Shown: positions 19,983 to 28,735 of the stretch, in pieces
Layout: every line of letters starts with the position of its first letter
Position numbering within the stretch: the first letter of the stretch is position 1
Source of the DNA: Thermococcus radiotolerans
GTDB lineage: Archaea > Methanobacteriota_B > Thermococci > Thermococcales > Thermococcaceae
Length of the DNA: 64,000 bases
Direction: 5' to 3'
Assembly: GCF_002214565.1 (NCBI RefSeq)
Contig: NZ_CP015106.1
Location: 744,001-808,000 of the forward strand
Position numbers and translations under genes: made by a program
Notes under the pieces: generated by a model
What the model was told of the DNA's origin: nothing
The model's database searches: none
The model's input: only the letters and a program-made list of their open reading frames with translations

Positions 19983-21233
19983 TCAGTGGTCCTTCATTAT
20001 CTCCCTGAGCACGCTGGTTGCGTATGTTCCTTTCGGAAGGAAGAAGCGGAAGTACATGCCCGTTCCGGGGATGTAGCCGTAGGTCATTCCTAGGGGCCTA
20101 ATCAGAAGCTCCCTCCTGCCGCCGGGCTCGGCCATCGGCTTGGGAAGCTTTCTGAAGGTCTCGAGCGTTATGCCCTCCTCCGCAAGAATCTCCTCCTCAA
20201 GCTTCCCCGGAAGACCCCTGGCCATCCTCATCGCAAAGCCGAAGAGCGGGCCACTAAGGGCGGCCTCGCCGCGCCGTATCTTTTCATTTACGAAGTCGAT
20301 GTTCGTCTCGGTGACGCGGTACGTTCTGTCGCGGTAGGGAATTCCCCCTTTGACCTGAACGACGATATCGCCGACGAGGGCCTCGTTCAGGGGAATGCCC
20401 CTCTCAATCCTCCTGGAAATGTAGATGTTGAAGAGGTAGCTCTGGTAGGCGTGGATGAAGATGCGCATTATCGGGAGGGGCAGCGAGAGGAAGGCCCTTC
20501 TCCAGCTTCCCGTCTCCTTGTAGCGGTAGAGGAGCGTTCTCTCATAGCGCAGGAAGTTCGGAAATTCCTCTAAGGCCCTCTCAACGTCGCCCGTCTCCCA
20601 GAAGCGCCTCCTGGCTTCGTCGCCCTCCATGCCACCCTCGTGTGCTCCGAGGAACAGCCTCGCCGCAGCCTCAAAATCTCCCTGGAGGAGGAGCTTTCCT
20701 ATGAGGTGGTTCGTGACGCGCCGCTCTCCAAAGCGCTGGTAGCCGAAGTAGTTCGGAAAGCCGCCTTTACCGCGGAGTTCTCTCATTATTTCCTTACTCC
20801 GCTCGAAGGCCTTTTCATCAACCTCTCTCACGATTATCTTGAAGCGATTTCCGAGGAGGTGACCGAGTTTTATAAACCGACCGTAGGAAACGAAGCGGAG
20901 CTCAACGTCTCTGATCCGAACGTTTTCAACCTTCTCCTTCGCATCTTGAGGCACGCTTATGTATTGATACGTCACCGCATGCCTGTCCTTCGTCCCGGCA
21001 AAGCCGATGTCCCTGTAGTTGATCCCGGCGCGCTTCGCTATCTCCTTCACCGCGCTCATCGTGTCCCAGTTCCTCTTTTTAAGGAAGAAGATGGCATGCT
21101 TCCTGCCCTCGAAAATCGAGGGAAGGGGGTCTTCAATGACCACGAAATCCTCGGGATGGACCTTTATCCTCCCGCCGATACCGGGCCCCTCGCTCAGATA
21201 CATGAACTGGGAGAAGAACTCGCGGTAGTCCAT
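19983..21233 (-). CDS. truD: tRNA pseudouridine synthase D
   Basis: 416 aa. The catalytic Asp motif GTKDRHA (Asp at about residue 83, in [13 protein letters not shown]) and the TRUD insertion domain between roughly residues 150 and 330 are present, with the NxFG-like YFGYQRFG motif. TruD makes pseudouridine 13 in tRNA. The start lies three bases after the pth2 stop, so pth2 and truD form a tRNA-related unit. Confidence 0.93.
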   Translation of the reverse strand: MDYREFFSQFMYLSEGPGIGGRIKVHPEDFVVIEDPLPSIFEGRKHAIFFLKKRNWDTMSAVKEIAKRAGINYRDIGFAGTKDRHAVTYQYISVPQDAKEKVENVRIRDVELRFVSYGRFIKLGHLLGNRFKIIVREVDEKAFERSKEIMRELRGKGGFPNYFGYQRFGERRVTNHLIGKLLLQGDFEAAARLFLGAHEGGMEGDEARRRFWETGDVERALEEFPNFLRYERTLLYRYKETGSWRRAFLSLPLPIMRIFIHAYQSYLFNIYISRRIERGIPLNEALVGDIVVQVKGGIPYRDRTYRVTETNIDFVNEKIRRGEAALSGPLFGFAMRMARGLPGKLEEEILAEEGITLETFRKLPKPMAEPGGRRELLIRPLGMTYGYIPGTGMYFRFFLPKGTYATSVLREIMKDH

Positions 21234-21236
21234 GGC

Positions 21237-21593
21237 TCACACCAGCTTCAGATGGCCGGTAACCTTGTCAACTAGCTCCTCCGGGGCCGGGCCGATCGCC
21301 AGAACCGTTATCGTTCCCGGAGGAATCTCGGTTAAGCCGGCATCTCTGATGAGCGCCGCGGGGATGCCGAGCTTCTCCGCGTGAGCCTTCAGTTCGAAGA
21401 GCTCCCCCTCGTTTTCGGCCTTAACGACGACCTTCTTCTGCCCCTCGTGGAACCAGGCCTTGAACCACTCGGGCTTCTCCTTCTGAGCCTTCAGCGCAGC
21501 GGTAACCGCTCCGTGGGCAACCTGAACGGCGAACTTACCCTTGCTGAGCTTCAAATCCTTCCTCGCGACTATGACCTGCTTGTATCTGAACAT
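21237..21593 (-). CDS. pth2: peptidyl-tRNA hydrolase 2
   Basis: 118 aa, the normal length. It begins with VIVARKDLKLSKGKFAVQVAHGA, containing the Pth2 hallmark KGKxAxQxxHA/G, and ends LAIGPAPEELVDKVTGHLKL. Pth2 frees tRNA from stalled peptidyl-tRNA. The gene sits directly before truD. TATA CTTATAAATTT near 21620-21635 on the minus strand. Confidence 0.95.
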   Translation of the reverse strand: MFRYKQVIVARKDLKLSKGKFAVQVAHGAVTAALKAQKEKPEWFKAWFHEGQKKVVVKAENEGELFELKAHAEKLGIPAALIRDAGLTEIPPGTITVLAIGPAPEELVDKVTGHLKLV

Positions 21594-21648
21594 CTCCCAT
21601 CCCGAAGGAAGTGAGAAAAGGGGCTTATAAATTTAAGGAAAAGAAAGG

Positions 21649-23691
21649 TCAGAGTTCGGTTATCTCGGTGCTTTCCTTCTCCTCTTCCTCGGCCTTCTTC
21701 GGCAGTCCTCCTGGGCGCCTGCTCTTCTTCCTCTCGAGCTTCTCCCTGAGCTTCTCGGACTCGTCCCAGTACTTGTAGGCGACTCCAGCGAGCACGAAGG
21801 CCACTATGATGAGGAGTATCGCGAGCGGCTTCCATGGGTTGCCGGTTGGGCTGTAGGTTTCGGCAATACCCTTGAGCTCCTCGGCGAGAGGAGTGGGGTC
21901 GCTCATCTTGGCGAGGGTCTGGTTGACATAGCCCGGAAGCTCCTCCGGGGTCGGCCAGACTTTGACCTCCTCCACGATAACCTTGGGCGGAATGCTGTTG
22001 ATGGTAACGAGGTTGCCGAGCTCAAGCCTGTGCTCGTTTCCGAGCGGGTCGAGGTAGACGAGCGTAGCCCCTATGTTGGTGAGGTTTTCCCTGAGCACGG
22101 TCAGGTCTATCTGAACCGTCTTGGTTTCTCCGGCCTTAATGGTCCCTATCTTGATTGATGACTGTCCGTCAAGGCTGGCCGGGAGGTCTAGGAGGAGCGT
22201 GGCGTTCGTTACAAACTCGTAGTCCGGGTTGCCCTCGTCAGCTGAGAGCATGAACTTGACCTTGACGGTATCGCCGACCTTTGCGCTCACGTAGTTGCCC
22301 CAGGTGCCGTTGTAAGCCTGGGCGGTGACGTCTATGGCGGGTATGTTGTAGACCTTAATGCCGCTGAGAATCGGGGAGTATATCGTCCTCTTCTTTCCGG
22401 TCTCGAGGCTCTTGTCGTCGTAGAAGGTAACTATGGCCTTCCCAATCTCAAACTCGCCGACCTTGGTGGGCTTGAGGACGTAGATGAGCGCAGGCATGCT
22501 GGTGAAGGCAGGGAAGGTCTTAAGGGTCCAGGTTTTGGTCATACTCACGAGCTCAAAGTCGTTGGGTATCGGCGCGGCAACGCTCACGTCGTAGGCATCT
22601 CCCCTTCCGAGGTTCTGAACGTTTATCGTGACCACGAGGTTGTCGTTGAGCAGCATCGCCTTTGGAACGGCATCTATTTTGGCTATAACGTTGGCCTGCC
22701 TGAGAATCGGAGTCACCTGAGCACCGGCAGGGCCGTAAACCCTGATTATCGCTCTCTTGTAGTCGGGCTCAACCTTCTGAACCGAGAGCTTCAGGGGGGC
22801 GTTTGGAACGTTCTTTGGCTCGTCTCCGACCTCAAGGAGCATCGTTCCCAGGCTGTAGTCCCCTCTGAAGGCCTCAACCTTAACCACATCGGGAATCGTT
22901 GAAACGAGCTTGATGTAGTACGTGGTGTTGTCCGCAGTTATGGGGAGCTTCTCGTTGACGTAGAGGAGGTCGTTGTAGAGGAGGACGGTCTCAACCTGCT
23001 CGGGCGGGTTAACCTCACCGCCCTTTTTGACGATCTGGAAGTTTGTGGATGCGACCTTGGGGACGTAGACGTTTATCGTGGCGCCGTTGTTCACGGTGTT
23101 TGTAACCTCTATGGACAGGTAGTTGGAGTATGAGTGGCTTGAGTCAAGCTTGTACCTCACGCTACCGGCGGAGCCCTTGTCTATGGTGAGCGTGTATATG
23201 TCGCCGTAGGGCATGGTGACCTTGAACGAGGCGGTATCGCCGGAAACCGAGGTCAGCTTTATTTTAATCTGCGGGAAGCCCTCCGGCAGGGTTAGCTCGT
23301 TCCCAACCACAAGGTTCTTGCCGGAGAGGACCTTCTGGAGGGGCGATTTCAGCTCAAGGAGGATGGACTTGGTGTCGTACCTGATCCACACGAGGCTCAC
23401 GTTCAGGTAGACGTTCGCGCTCGATGGATAGAGGAGGTATCCATCCTGGCTGATGACGTACCTGAGGGGGCCCTGGGGGCCGTCGACCTGAATGTATATC
23501 TTGCTCCAGTTGGGATTGGCGTCGGCGAACTGGACCTCAAACGGACCCAGAACAGCCTTGTCTCCCAGACCCAGGGAGACGCTGGATATGCTGGCGTATT
23601 CCGGCACGCTTGCGGATTTTACTAGGTGCACCACAGGTGTCAGGGAGAGAATCATCAGGCCCAGCAGGATTAAAGCGGCTACCTTTTTCAT
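21649..23691 (-). CDS. secreted, membrane-anchored COG1361-like protein
   Basis: 680 aa from the ATG at 23691, which follows GGAGAT. A signal peptide (residues 1-~27, ending near VKSASV) leads into a series of beta-sandwich repeats; conserved NLGRGDAYDVSVAAPIP (about residue 368) and related segments resemble CARDB/NPCBM-associated domains of COG1361 S-layer-like proteins. A transmembrane helix (PLAILLIIVAFVLAGVAYKYW, in two halves, about 625-645) and a basic cytosolic tail end the protein. Probably a cell-surface protein; ligand unknown. An ATCACC/GGTGAT inverted repeat overlaps its TATA box at 23721-23748. Confidence 0.8.
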   Translation of the reverse strand: MKKVAALILLGLMILSLTPVVHLVKSASVPEYASISSVSLGLGDKAVLGPFEVQFADANPNWSKIYIQVDGPQGPLRYVISQDGYLLYPSSANVYLNVSLVWIRYDTKSILLELKSPLQKVLSGKNLVVGNELTLPEGFPQIKIKLTSVSGDTASFKVTMPYGDIYTLTIDKGSAGSVRYKLDSSHSYSNYLSIEVTNTVNNGATINVYVPKVASTNFQIVKKGGEVNPPEQVETVLLYNDLLYVNEKLPITADNTTYYIKLVSTIPDVVKVEAFRGDYSLGTMLLEVGDEPKNVPNAPLKLSVQKVEPDYKRAIIRVYGPAGAQVTPILRQANVIAKIDAVPKAMLLNDNLVVTINVQNLGRGDAYDVSVAAPIPNDFELVSMTKTWTLKTFPAFTSMPALIYVLKPTKVGEFEIGKAIVTFYDDKSLETGKKRTIYSPILSGIKVYNIPAIDVTAQAYNGTWGNYVSAKVGDTVKVKFMLSADEGNPDYEFVTNATLLLDLPASLDGQSSIKIGTIKAGETKTVQIDLTVLRENLTNIGATLVYLDPLGNEHRLELGNLVTINSIPPKVIVEEVKVWPTPEELPGYVNQTLAKMSDPTPLAEELKGIAETYSPTGNPWKPLAILLIIVAFVLAGVAYKYWDESEKLREKLERKKSRRPGGLPKKAEEEEKESTEITEL

Positions 23692-23720
23692 ATCTCCAGC
23701 CTCCAAAGAGTAGTTAACTA

Positions 23721-23748
23721 ATCACCAAAAGGAAAAGGTGATATAAAG
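23721..23748 (-). promoter_or_regulatory. TATA box with overlapping inverted repeat
   Basis: On the minus strand CTTTATAT (23741-23748) is a TATA box, and ATCACC (23721-23726) pairs with GGTGAT (23737-23742) across ten bases. The repeat touches the TATA box and extends downstream, the usual placement of a repressor site for the secreted protein gene. Confidence 0.45.
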
Positions 23749-23751
23749 ATG

Positions 23752-25068
23752 TTACGGTGTTAATCTTCTCCTGTCCCTTGGGAACAGGATGACTTCCCTG
23801 ATGTTGTTGAGGTCGAGCATCTGTTTCACCAAGCGCTCGGCACCGAGGCCGAAACCGCCGTGCGGCGGCATTCCGTAGCGGAAGGCCTTGAGGTAGAACT
23901 CAAAGCTGGCTGGATTGAGTCCCTTCTCCTTGATCTGCTCGACGAGGACGTCAACCCTGTGCTCCCTCTGGCCGCCGGAGGTTATCTCTATCCCCCTGTA
24001 CTCGAGGTCGAAGGAGCGGCTTATCTCCGGCCTGTTCTCATATTTCATTATGTAGAACGGCTTTGCCTCGCTGGGATACTGGTATATGAAATAGAGGGGC
24101 GCGTTTTCGTTTTCGAGCATGTACTTTCCGAGGAGCCTCTCGCCCTCGGTGTCTATGTCCTCGCCCCATGGAATTTCCCTGCCCAGGTCCGCGAGTATCT
24201 CCAGGGCCCCCTCGTAGGTGACGCGCGGGAATGGCAGCTTTGGCTCCTCCAGCTCGAAGCCGAGGGTCTGGAGCTCCTTGACGTTGTGCTCGCGGACGTA
24301 TTCGATGGCGTGCGCGACGAGCCTCTCGAGGAGGTTCATTACCTCTTCCTCGTTCTCGATGAAGGCCATCTCGGCGTCGATGCTCCAGGCCTCGTTGAGG
24401 TGTCTCGTGGTGTTGTGCTCCTCGGCGCGGAATATCGGGGCTATCTCGTAGACTCTGTCCAGGCCGGTGGCCATCATTATCTGCTTGTAGAGCTGCGGGC
24501 TCTGGGCGAGGAAAGCATCTTTCTCGAAGTACTTCATGGGGAAGAGCTCGGTTCCGCCCTCGGTGGCGGTGGCTATTATCTTGGGTGTGTGCACCTCGAT
24601 GAAGCCCTCGCTGTGGAAGAAATCGCGAACGGCCTTGAAGACGCTCGAGCGTATTTTGAATATGGCCATTACCTCGGGCCTTCTGACGTCCATGAACCTG
24701 TTGTCGAGTCTTGTGTCGAGCTCCGCCTTGACCTTGCCGGTCGGATCGAGCGGGAGCGGGCTCTCGGCCCTGCTGAGCACCTCAAGCTTTTCGGGAAGGA
24801 TTTCAAATCCCAGCTTCGCCTTCGGGGTGAAGTTCACCACGCCCTCGACGGCGACGACGTCCTCGGCGTTCAGCTTGGGTATGAGCTTGAACAGCTCCGG
24901 GTCGACCTTCTTCTTGGGGGCCGTTACCTGGACTATGCCCTCGCGGTCCCTTATCCAGAGGAACTTTATTCCACCGAGGTCCTTGATTTCCCAGACCCAG
25001 CCAGCGACCCTAACGCGCTGGCCGTTCAGCTCTTCGGTAATCTGGCTTGAGTAGTGCGTCCGATACAT
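23752..25068 (-). CDS. aspS: aspartyl-tRNA synthetase
   Basis: 438 aa, class II. The OB-fold anticodon domain covers residues 1-~105; the catalytic core carries motif 2 ([14 protein letters not shown], about 214-227) and motif 3 ([10 protein letters not shown] near the C-terminus). The length and the N-terminal [10 protein letters not shown] match archaeal AspRS. The ATG at 25068 has GGAGGT seven bases upstream; an in-frame ATG at 25083 overlaps that site and is unlikely. It charges tRNA-Asp; whether it also charges tRNA-Asn is not decided here. Confidence 0.95.
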   Translation of the reverse strand: MYRTHYSSQITEELNGQRVRVAGWVWEIKDLGGIKFLWIRDREGIVQVTAPKKKVDPELFKLIPKLNAEDVVAVEGVVNFTPKAKLGFEILPEKLEVLSRAESPLPLDPTGKVKAELDTRLDNRFMDVRRPEVMAIFKIRSSVFKAVRDFFHSEGFIEVHTPKIIATATEGGTELFPMKYFEKDAFLAQSPQLYKQIMMATGLDRVYEIAPIFRAEEHNTTRHLNEAWSIDAEMAFIENEEEVMNLLERLVAHAIEYVREHNVKELQTLGFELEEPKLPFPRVTYEGALEILADLGREIPWGEDIDTEGERLLGKYMLENENAPLYFIYQYPSEAKPFYIMKYENRPEISRSFDLEYRGIEITSGGQREHRVDVLVEQIKEKGLNPASFEFYLKAFRYGMPPHGGFGLGAERLVKQMLDLNNIREVILFPRDRRRLTP

Positions 25069-25096
25069 CCTCAAAACCTCCATAGGGAAAAAGGAA

Positions 25097-25609
25097 TCAG
25101 ATGAAGTTTATCTTAACATCCTCCCCGGCTATCTGGGAGAGTATGCTCTCCAGCACCTCAGCCTTTTCAGGAAGCTTCCTCCTGTCCCTGTTGAGCACGA
25201 GAACCTTGTAATAGGTTCCCCCGCCGGGCTTGTAGACTATGTTCACACCGAAGACCCCCGCCGGGTAGAGGAGGTCCGTGGCGAGCTTTTTAACGTCGTC
25301 GGTGCCCTTGACTTCCACAGCCTCGATGACGCGTATCCTCTTGCCGAGCTCCCTCATGAGGGCCTTGATGTTCTTGCCGCCCTTGCCGATGGTTATCGGG
25401 ACATCGCCCTCCCCAACCACAATGACTATGAGGTCACCGGCTTCGACGGCCTTCTTAAACTCCATGTCAACGTCGCCGATAAGCTTGTACAGGAGTCTCG
25501 CGACTTTAACATCCAGCTCGGAAATAACCCCATCCTGAAGTTTTTTCTCGTCGGCCGGGCACAGAATATCGTCGGTCTTCAAACACACCTCACAGATTGG
25601 CGCCTTCAT
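25097..25609 (-). CDS. NusA-like KH-domain RNA-binding protein with Cys-rich N-terminus
   Basis: 170 aa. An N-terminal CEVCLKTDDILCPADEKKL segment has three Cys in a zinc-ribbon-like setting. Two KH-type folds follow; the first has the GxxG loop GKGGKN (about residues 95-100). Archaeal proteins of this kind are named NusA-like and are thought to bind RNA in transcription or ribosome assembly. GAGGTGAGGAG lies before the ATG and a TATA GTTTTTAAATG near 25665-25680. It is followed after 28 bases by aspS. Confidence 0.85.
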   Translation of the reverse strand: MKAPICEVCLKTDDILCPADEKKLQDGVISELDVKVARLLYKLIGDVDMEFKKAVEAGDLIVIVVGEGDVPITIGKGGKNIKALMRELGKRIRVIEAVEVKGTDDVKKLATDLLYPAGVFGVNIVYKPGGGTYYKVLVLNRDRRKLPEKAEVLESILSQIAGEDVKINFI

Positions 25610-25710
25610 CTCCTCACCTCCCTTTGCCTGAAGAATGAACCTAAAGGGCTAACCCTTAATTCTAGAAGTCATTTAAAAACCTTATTATAGGGGAAAGAGA
25701 AGGAAGAAGT

Positions 25711-26331
25711 TCAGATTTCGCCCTCTATCTCACGCCTTATGCGCTCGATGAATTCCTCAGTAAAGCGGTGCCGCTCCTCGGCCATCCTTCTCGCCGTTTC
25801 AGTGTACATCAGGTCCTTGAGCCTCAGTATCTTCTCCTCGAAGTGCCTAAGGGAGGCCTCTATGTCCCTCCCGTGCTCTCCCGAGTACATAAAGACCCTA
25901 GCTATCCCTATCGCGCCTATCGCGTCGAGCTTGTCGGCGTCGCTGAGTATCTTAGCCTCCAAGGTTCTCGGCTCGGGTCCGCGGGAAAAGCGGTGGGCCT
26001 CTATGGCATGGGCAACCTCCTCGATTTTATCCTCCGCGTAGCCAAGGCTCCGGAGATACTGCCGCGCTATCCGCGCGCCCTCAACGGCGTGGTCCTCCAC
26101 CCTGCCGGAGCTTTCTAGGGGTCTCGCTATGTCGTGGAGCAGTGCCGCCAGTGCCAAGACCTCAAGGTCCGCCCCTTCCTCCCTTCCGATGTGCATACAG
26201 AGGTTCAGAACCCTCTCAACGTGGCTGAACCCGTGGGTTCCCTCCCTCTCGAAGAAGTGCCGCGCGTATTCGCGGGTTCTCTCTATGAGCCTGAGGCTTT
26301 CCTTGTTGGTTATGAACTCATCGAGCTTCAT
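25711..26331 (-). CDS. HD-domain phosphohydrolase
   Basis: 206 aa. Metal-site motifs of the HD superfamily are in order: HGFSHVERV (His about 34-38), LLHDIARP with the HD pair (about 69-70), a His in AIEAHRF and SDADKLDAIG (Asp about 133). Proteins of this build are uncharacterised nucleotide or small-molecule phosphohydrolases (YedJ-like). It is the last gene of the six-gene hps-phi unit, four bases after the DUF4392 gene. Confidence 0.85.
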   Translation of the reverse strand: MKLDEFITNKESLRLIERTREYARHFFEREGTHGFSHVERVLNLCMHIGREEGADLEVLALAALLHDIARPLESSGRVEDHAVEGARIARQYLRSLGYAEDKIEEVAHAIEAHRFSRGPEPRTLEAKILSDADKLDAIGAIGIARVFMYSGEHGRDIEASLRHFEEKILRLKDLMYTETARRMAEERHRFTEEFIERIRREIEGEI

Positions 26332-26335
26332 TCCA

Positions 26336-27145
26336 TCACCTTAGGGCCTCATTTACGAGGGCGTTTAAAAGCTCAACGATTTTCTCGTGGACGTCGAGGC
26401 TTATTCCATCAACAGTCGGCGTCTGGGTTTTGAAGACCCCGTCTATCAGACCGAGCTTTGATATGACCCTGACTATCGCCCCCTCGTCCCAGCCGGGGAG
26501 GAGCTCCCGTCCGAACTCTATTGACGCCTGGGCCACGAGCCCGTAGGCTCCCCAGTTGGAGACGGCCGAAAGAACGAGTTCGTCCGTTTCGACAATGCTG
26601 GCTATCCTATCACCGTGGGGGACGTACCTTCTGGTGAGTTCGGTTATCTTCCCCATGCCGGCCTCGTTTCCGCCGTCGCCTATCCCTATCGTTGGCACCC
26701 CGAGCTCTCTAGCCCTCAGAACCGCCCAGTCGAAGGTCTCCCTCGTTATCTCCATGCCGCTCATTGAGTAATATCTCCCGTCCACTGCCCTCCCGGGGGT
26801 TTCCACAGCTACAACGAGGGAGTAGTCCCCTATCTCCGGTTCGTCCGTGAACCTGATGCCAAATGGTTCCAGGGCGGTCTTTACCTCCGGATACGTAAGC
26901 ACCTCGGCGGTGCCCCCCAGGGTCTCAACGGCCTTCACTAGAGCCAGTGCTCCCGGCGGGCCGTCGGTCTCCGCGCGCATCATCGGAGGGATTGGAAACC
27001 CCGTTATCACGAGAACGCGCTCATAATTATCCAAAAACATCTTTGCAGAATTATGTAAAAAATTGGGGTTTTCCCTACGGTAGTCGAGGTAAACGCCCAG
27101 GGTGCCCCTGTTGCCAACGTCAGTGTTGATTAGGTGGGCTATCAT
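26336..27145 (-). CDS. DUF4392 protein, D-glutamate-cyclase-like
   Basis: 269 aa. The stretches ITGFPIPP, ETDGPPGA, GDGGNEAGMGK and SNWGAYG are the conserved core of DUF4392, the domain found at the C-terminus of mitochondrial D-glutamate cyclase. In that enzyme it turns D-glutamate into 5-oxoproline. Here the domain stands alone. Because archaeal D-amino acids are poorly known, the substrate is open. Fifth gene in the hps-phi unit, three bases after the 59-residue gene. Confidence 0.8.
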   Translation of the reverse strand: MIAHLINTDVGNRGTLGVYLDYRRENPNFLHNSAKMFLDNYERVLVITGFPIPPMMRAETDGPPGALALVKAVETLGGTAEVLTYPEVKTALEPFGIRFTDEPEIGDYSLVVAVETPGRAVDGRYYSMSGMEITRETFDWAVLRARELGVPTIGIGDGGNEAGMGKITELTRRYVPHGDRIASIVETDELVLSAVSNWGAYGLVAQASIEFGRELLPGWDEGAIVRVISKLGLIDGVFKTQTPTVDGISLDVHEKIVELLNALVNEALR

Positions 27146-27148
27146 GGC

Positions 27149-27328
27149 TCATTCCTCTGCCTCGTAGACGGTTATCCTGACCCTCTTGCCCTTTACCGCC
27201 TCCTTGAGCTTCCACCAGAGTTCCGTCGGCTCCTCGCTCCTGTGAACCAGTTCGTCCCCGTTTTCGAGCTTGACCCTCTTCTCCCGGTACTTGACGAAAA
27301 CGCCTTCCATATCGAATATCTCCTTCAT
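27149..27328 (-). CDS. small conserved hypothetical protein (59 aa)
   Basis: 59 aa from the ATG at 27328, which overlaps the HAD stop codon as ATGA and is better spaced from GGGGGG than the ATG at 27332-27334. The protein is a charged, probably all-beta plus one helix fold (VFVKYREKRVKLENGDELVH, then a Trp-rich helix, then RVRITVYEAEE). No known motif. Its tight packing between two operon genes supports it as a real gene. Confidence 0.65.
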   Translation of the reverse strand: MKEIFDMEGVFVKYREKRVKLENGDELVHRSEEPTELWWKLKEAVKGKRVRITVYEAEE

Positions 27329-27969
27329 TCCCATCCCCCCAGGATTTTTCTAAGTTCGTGAAGGGTTCTGATTTCATAGTCCGCCATGTTATAACCTTCC
27401 TCACCGTCGCGGTTTATCCACACGGCGGTCATCCCGACGTTCTTGGCACCGTAAACGTCCTGGCTGAGGGAATCCCCGACCATCATGGCCTCACCGGGCT
27501 CCACGCCCAGGTCCTCAAGGGCGTAGAGAAATATCTTGGGCTCGGGTTTTATAGCGTTCACGTCGTCCCTAGTGACGACGACATCGAAGTAGTCCAGCAG
27601 ACCGGCGAGCTTGAGCTTCAGTCTCTGGTACTCCGGGCCGCTCGTGATGACCCCGAGGAGGTAGCCCTCCTCCCTCAGCCACTCCAGGGTTGGAACCGTA
27701 TCGGGATAAACGTGGAGCTTGTGGGGGTAGGTCTCGAGCAGCTCCTCGTAATTCAGGTCGAGGTCGAAGAGCCTGAAGAAGAAGTTCCAGTCGTGCCAGT
27801 CGTAGGTGTCTCTCCTGCCGAATATCTCTCCGAGGAACTGCTCCCTCGCCTCATCCTTGCTTATCCCAAACTTCTTCGAGAGCTTGTCGTAGACCTGCGG
27901 AAGGAAGAGCTGGATGAGCGGCATCTCGGTTAGTATTGTACCGTCTATATCAAAGAGAACCGCCTTCAT
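27325..27969 (-). CDS. HAD-superfamily hydrolase
   Basis: 214 aa. Motif I DIDGTI (residues 7-12), helical cap (about 15-85), motif II TSG (about 110), motif III KPEPKIF and motif IV GDSLSQD. It is a subfamily I HAD phosphatase with a C1 cap, so likely acts on a small phosphorylated metabolite. It starts one base after the stop of the FtsZ-like gene in the hps-phi unit, which suggests a sugar-phosphate substrate, but this is inference only. Confidence 0.85.
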   Translation of the reverse strand: MKAVLFDIDGTILTEMPLIQLFLPQVYDKLSKKFGISKDEAREQFLGEIFGRRDTYDWHDWNFFFRLFDLDLNYEELLETYPHKLHVYPDTVPTLEWLREEGYLLGVITSGPEYQRLKLKLAGLLDYFDVVVTRDDVNAIKPEPKIFLYALEDLGVEPGEAMMVGDSLSQDVYGAKNVGMTAVWINRDGEEGYNMADYEIRTLHELRKILGGWE

Positions 27970-27970
27970 T

Positions 27971-28726
27971 TTACCACCTCTTGACTAGGAGGGCCAGTAT
28001 CTCAACTTCCCTGGTGAGGTTCTCGTCCATTACGACGCCCCATATCACGTCCTTCTCGGCCAGTATCTCCTGGAAGTGCCCCAGTATCCCGTGCGCGTCC
28101 TTCAGTGGAAACTCCCTTCCGACGAGTATTCCCACGAGACCCCTGTCCCAGATGCCCCAATGCCAGCCGAAGTCGACCTCCCGGAGGAGGCGCAGGATTC
28201 CGACGTTGCCGCCGCGGATCATGTTGAACAGGTCGGCGTAGTCGATGTTGACGAGCATCTGCGTTTCGAGATAGTAGTAGAGCCTGCTGAACATCTCGGC
28301 GATGTTCTCCGATGCACCCTGGAACGCGACCGAGATCGAGGCGTCGTCGCTGCGGAAGAAGTCCCAGAGGGAGTCGTAGAAGACGGTTTCAAAGTCACCG
28401 GCCCAGGGAGGCTTTTTCTCGGTGACCAGTTCTTTTTTCGGCGTCAAAACGTAGGCGAGCTTTATCGTGTCCTTCGGGGCGCTTTCCGTTATTATCTCCC
28501 TCAGTTCGTGGTTTATCTCCTTGTCGTCGAAGACGAGCCACAGAAAGGTGTTCTCGGGAAGGCTGGAGAAGAAGTTCCTGAGCCTCTCCTCGTACTCATC
28601 AAAGCGGGGCAGGAGGTAGTAGGCAGGGTTGACGGTCACCTTAACGATGCCGTCCGCGGTTATGCTGTTGACTATCCTCGCTCCCGTGTTCCCGATTCCG
28701 ACAAAAAGATGGGTAAAAGACTGCAT
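27971..28726 (-). CDS. degenerate FtsZ/tubulin-superfamily protein without GTPase signature
   Basis: 251 aa. Homology can be read against the true FtsZ at 59553-60674. The N-terminal nucleotide loop is FVGIGNTGARIVNSI (Fts[16 protein letters not shown]), followed by VNPAYYLLPRF ([12 protein letters not shown]). Residues 159-176 VNIDYADLFNMIRGGNVG match [18 protein letters not shown], and residues 227-248 (DVIWGVVMDENL, then EVEILALLV) match [12 protein letters not shown] and MIRILIVV. The tubulin signature GGGTGTG is replaced by FDDKEIN, and the protein is about 120 residues shorter. GTP hydrolysis is therefore unlikely. It lies nine bases after hps-phi and one base before the HAD gene. Function unknown. 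Confidence 0.75.
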   Translation of the reverse strand: MQSFTHLFVGIGNTGARIVNSITADGIVKVTVNPAYYLLPRFDEYEERLRNFFSSLPENTFLWLVFDDKEINHELREIITESAPKDTIKLAYVLTPKKELVTEKKPPWAGDFETVFYDSLWDFFRSDDASISVAFQGASENIAEMFSRLYYYLETQMLVNIDYADLFNMIRGGNVGILRLLREVDFGWHWGIWDRGLVGILVGREFPLKDAHGILGHFQEILAEKDVIWGVVMDENLTREVEILALLVKRW

Positions 28727-28735
28727 GGCGACCCC

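Noticed and set aside
23721-23742. Thermococcales glycolytic motif (TATCAC-n5-GTGATA)
   Set aside because: The arms are separated by ten bases and the outer bases do not match; no proper copy was found at other promoters I inspected.
23860-25050. 396-codon open frame antisense to aspS
   Set aside because: It mirrors codon bias of the AspRS gene, has no ribosome binding site and no recognisable protein family; the opposite strand is a certain gene.
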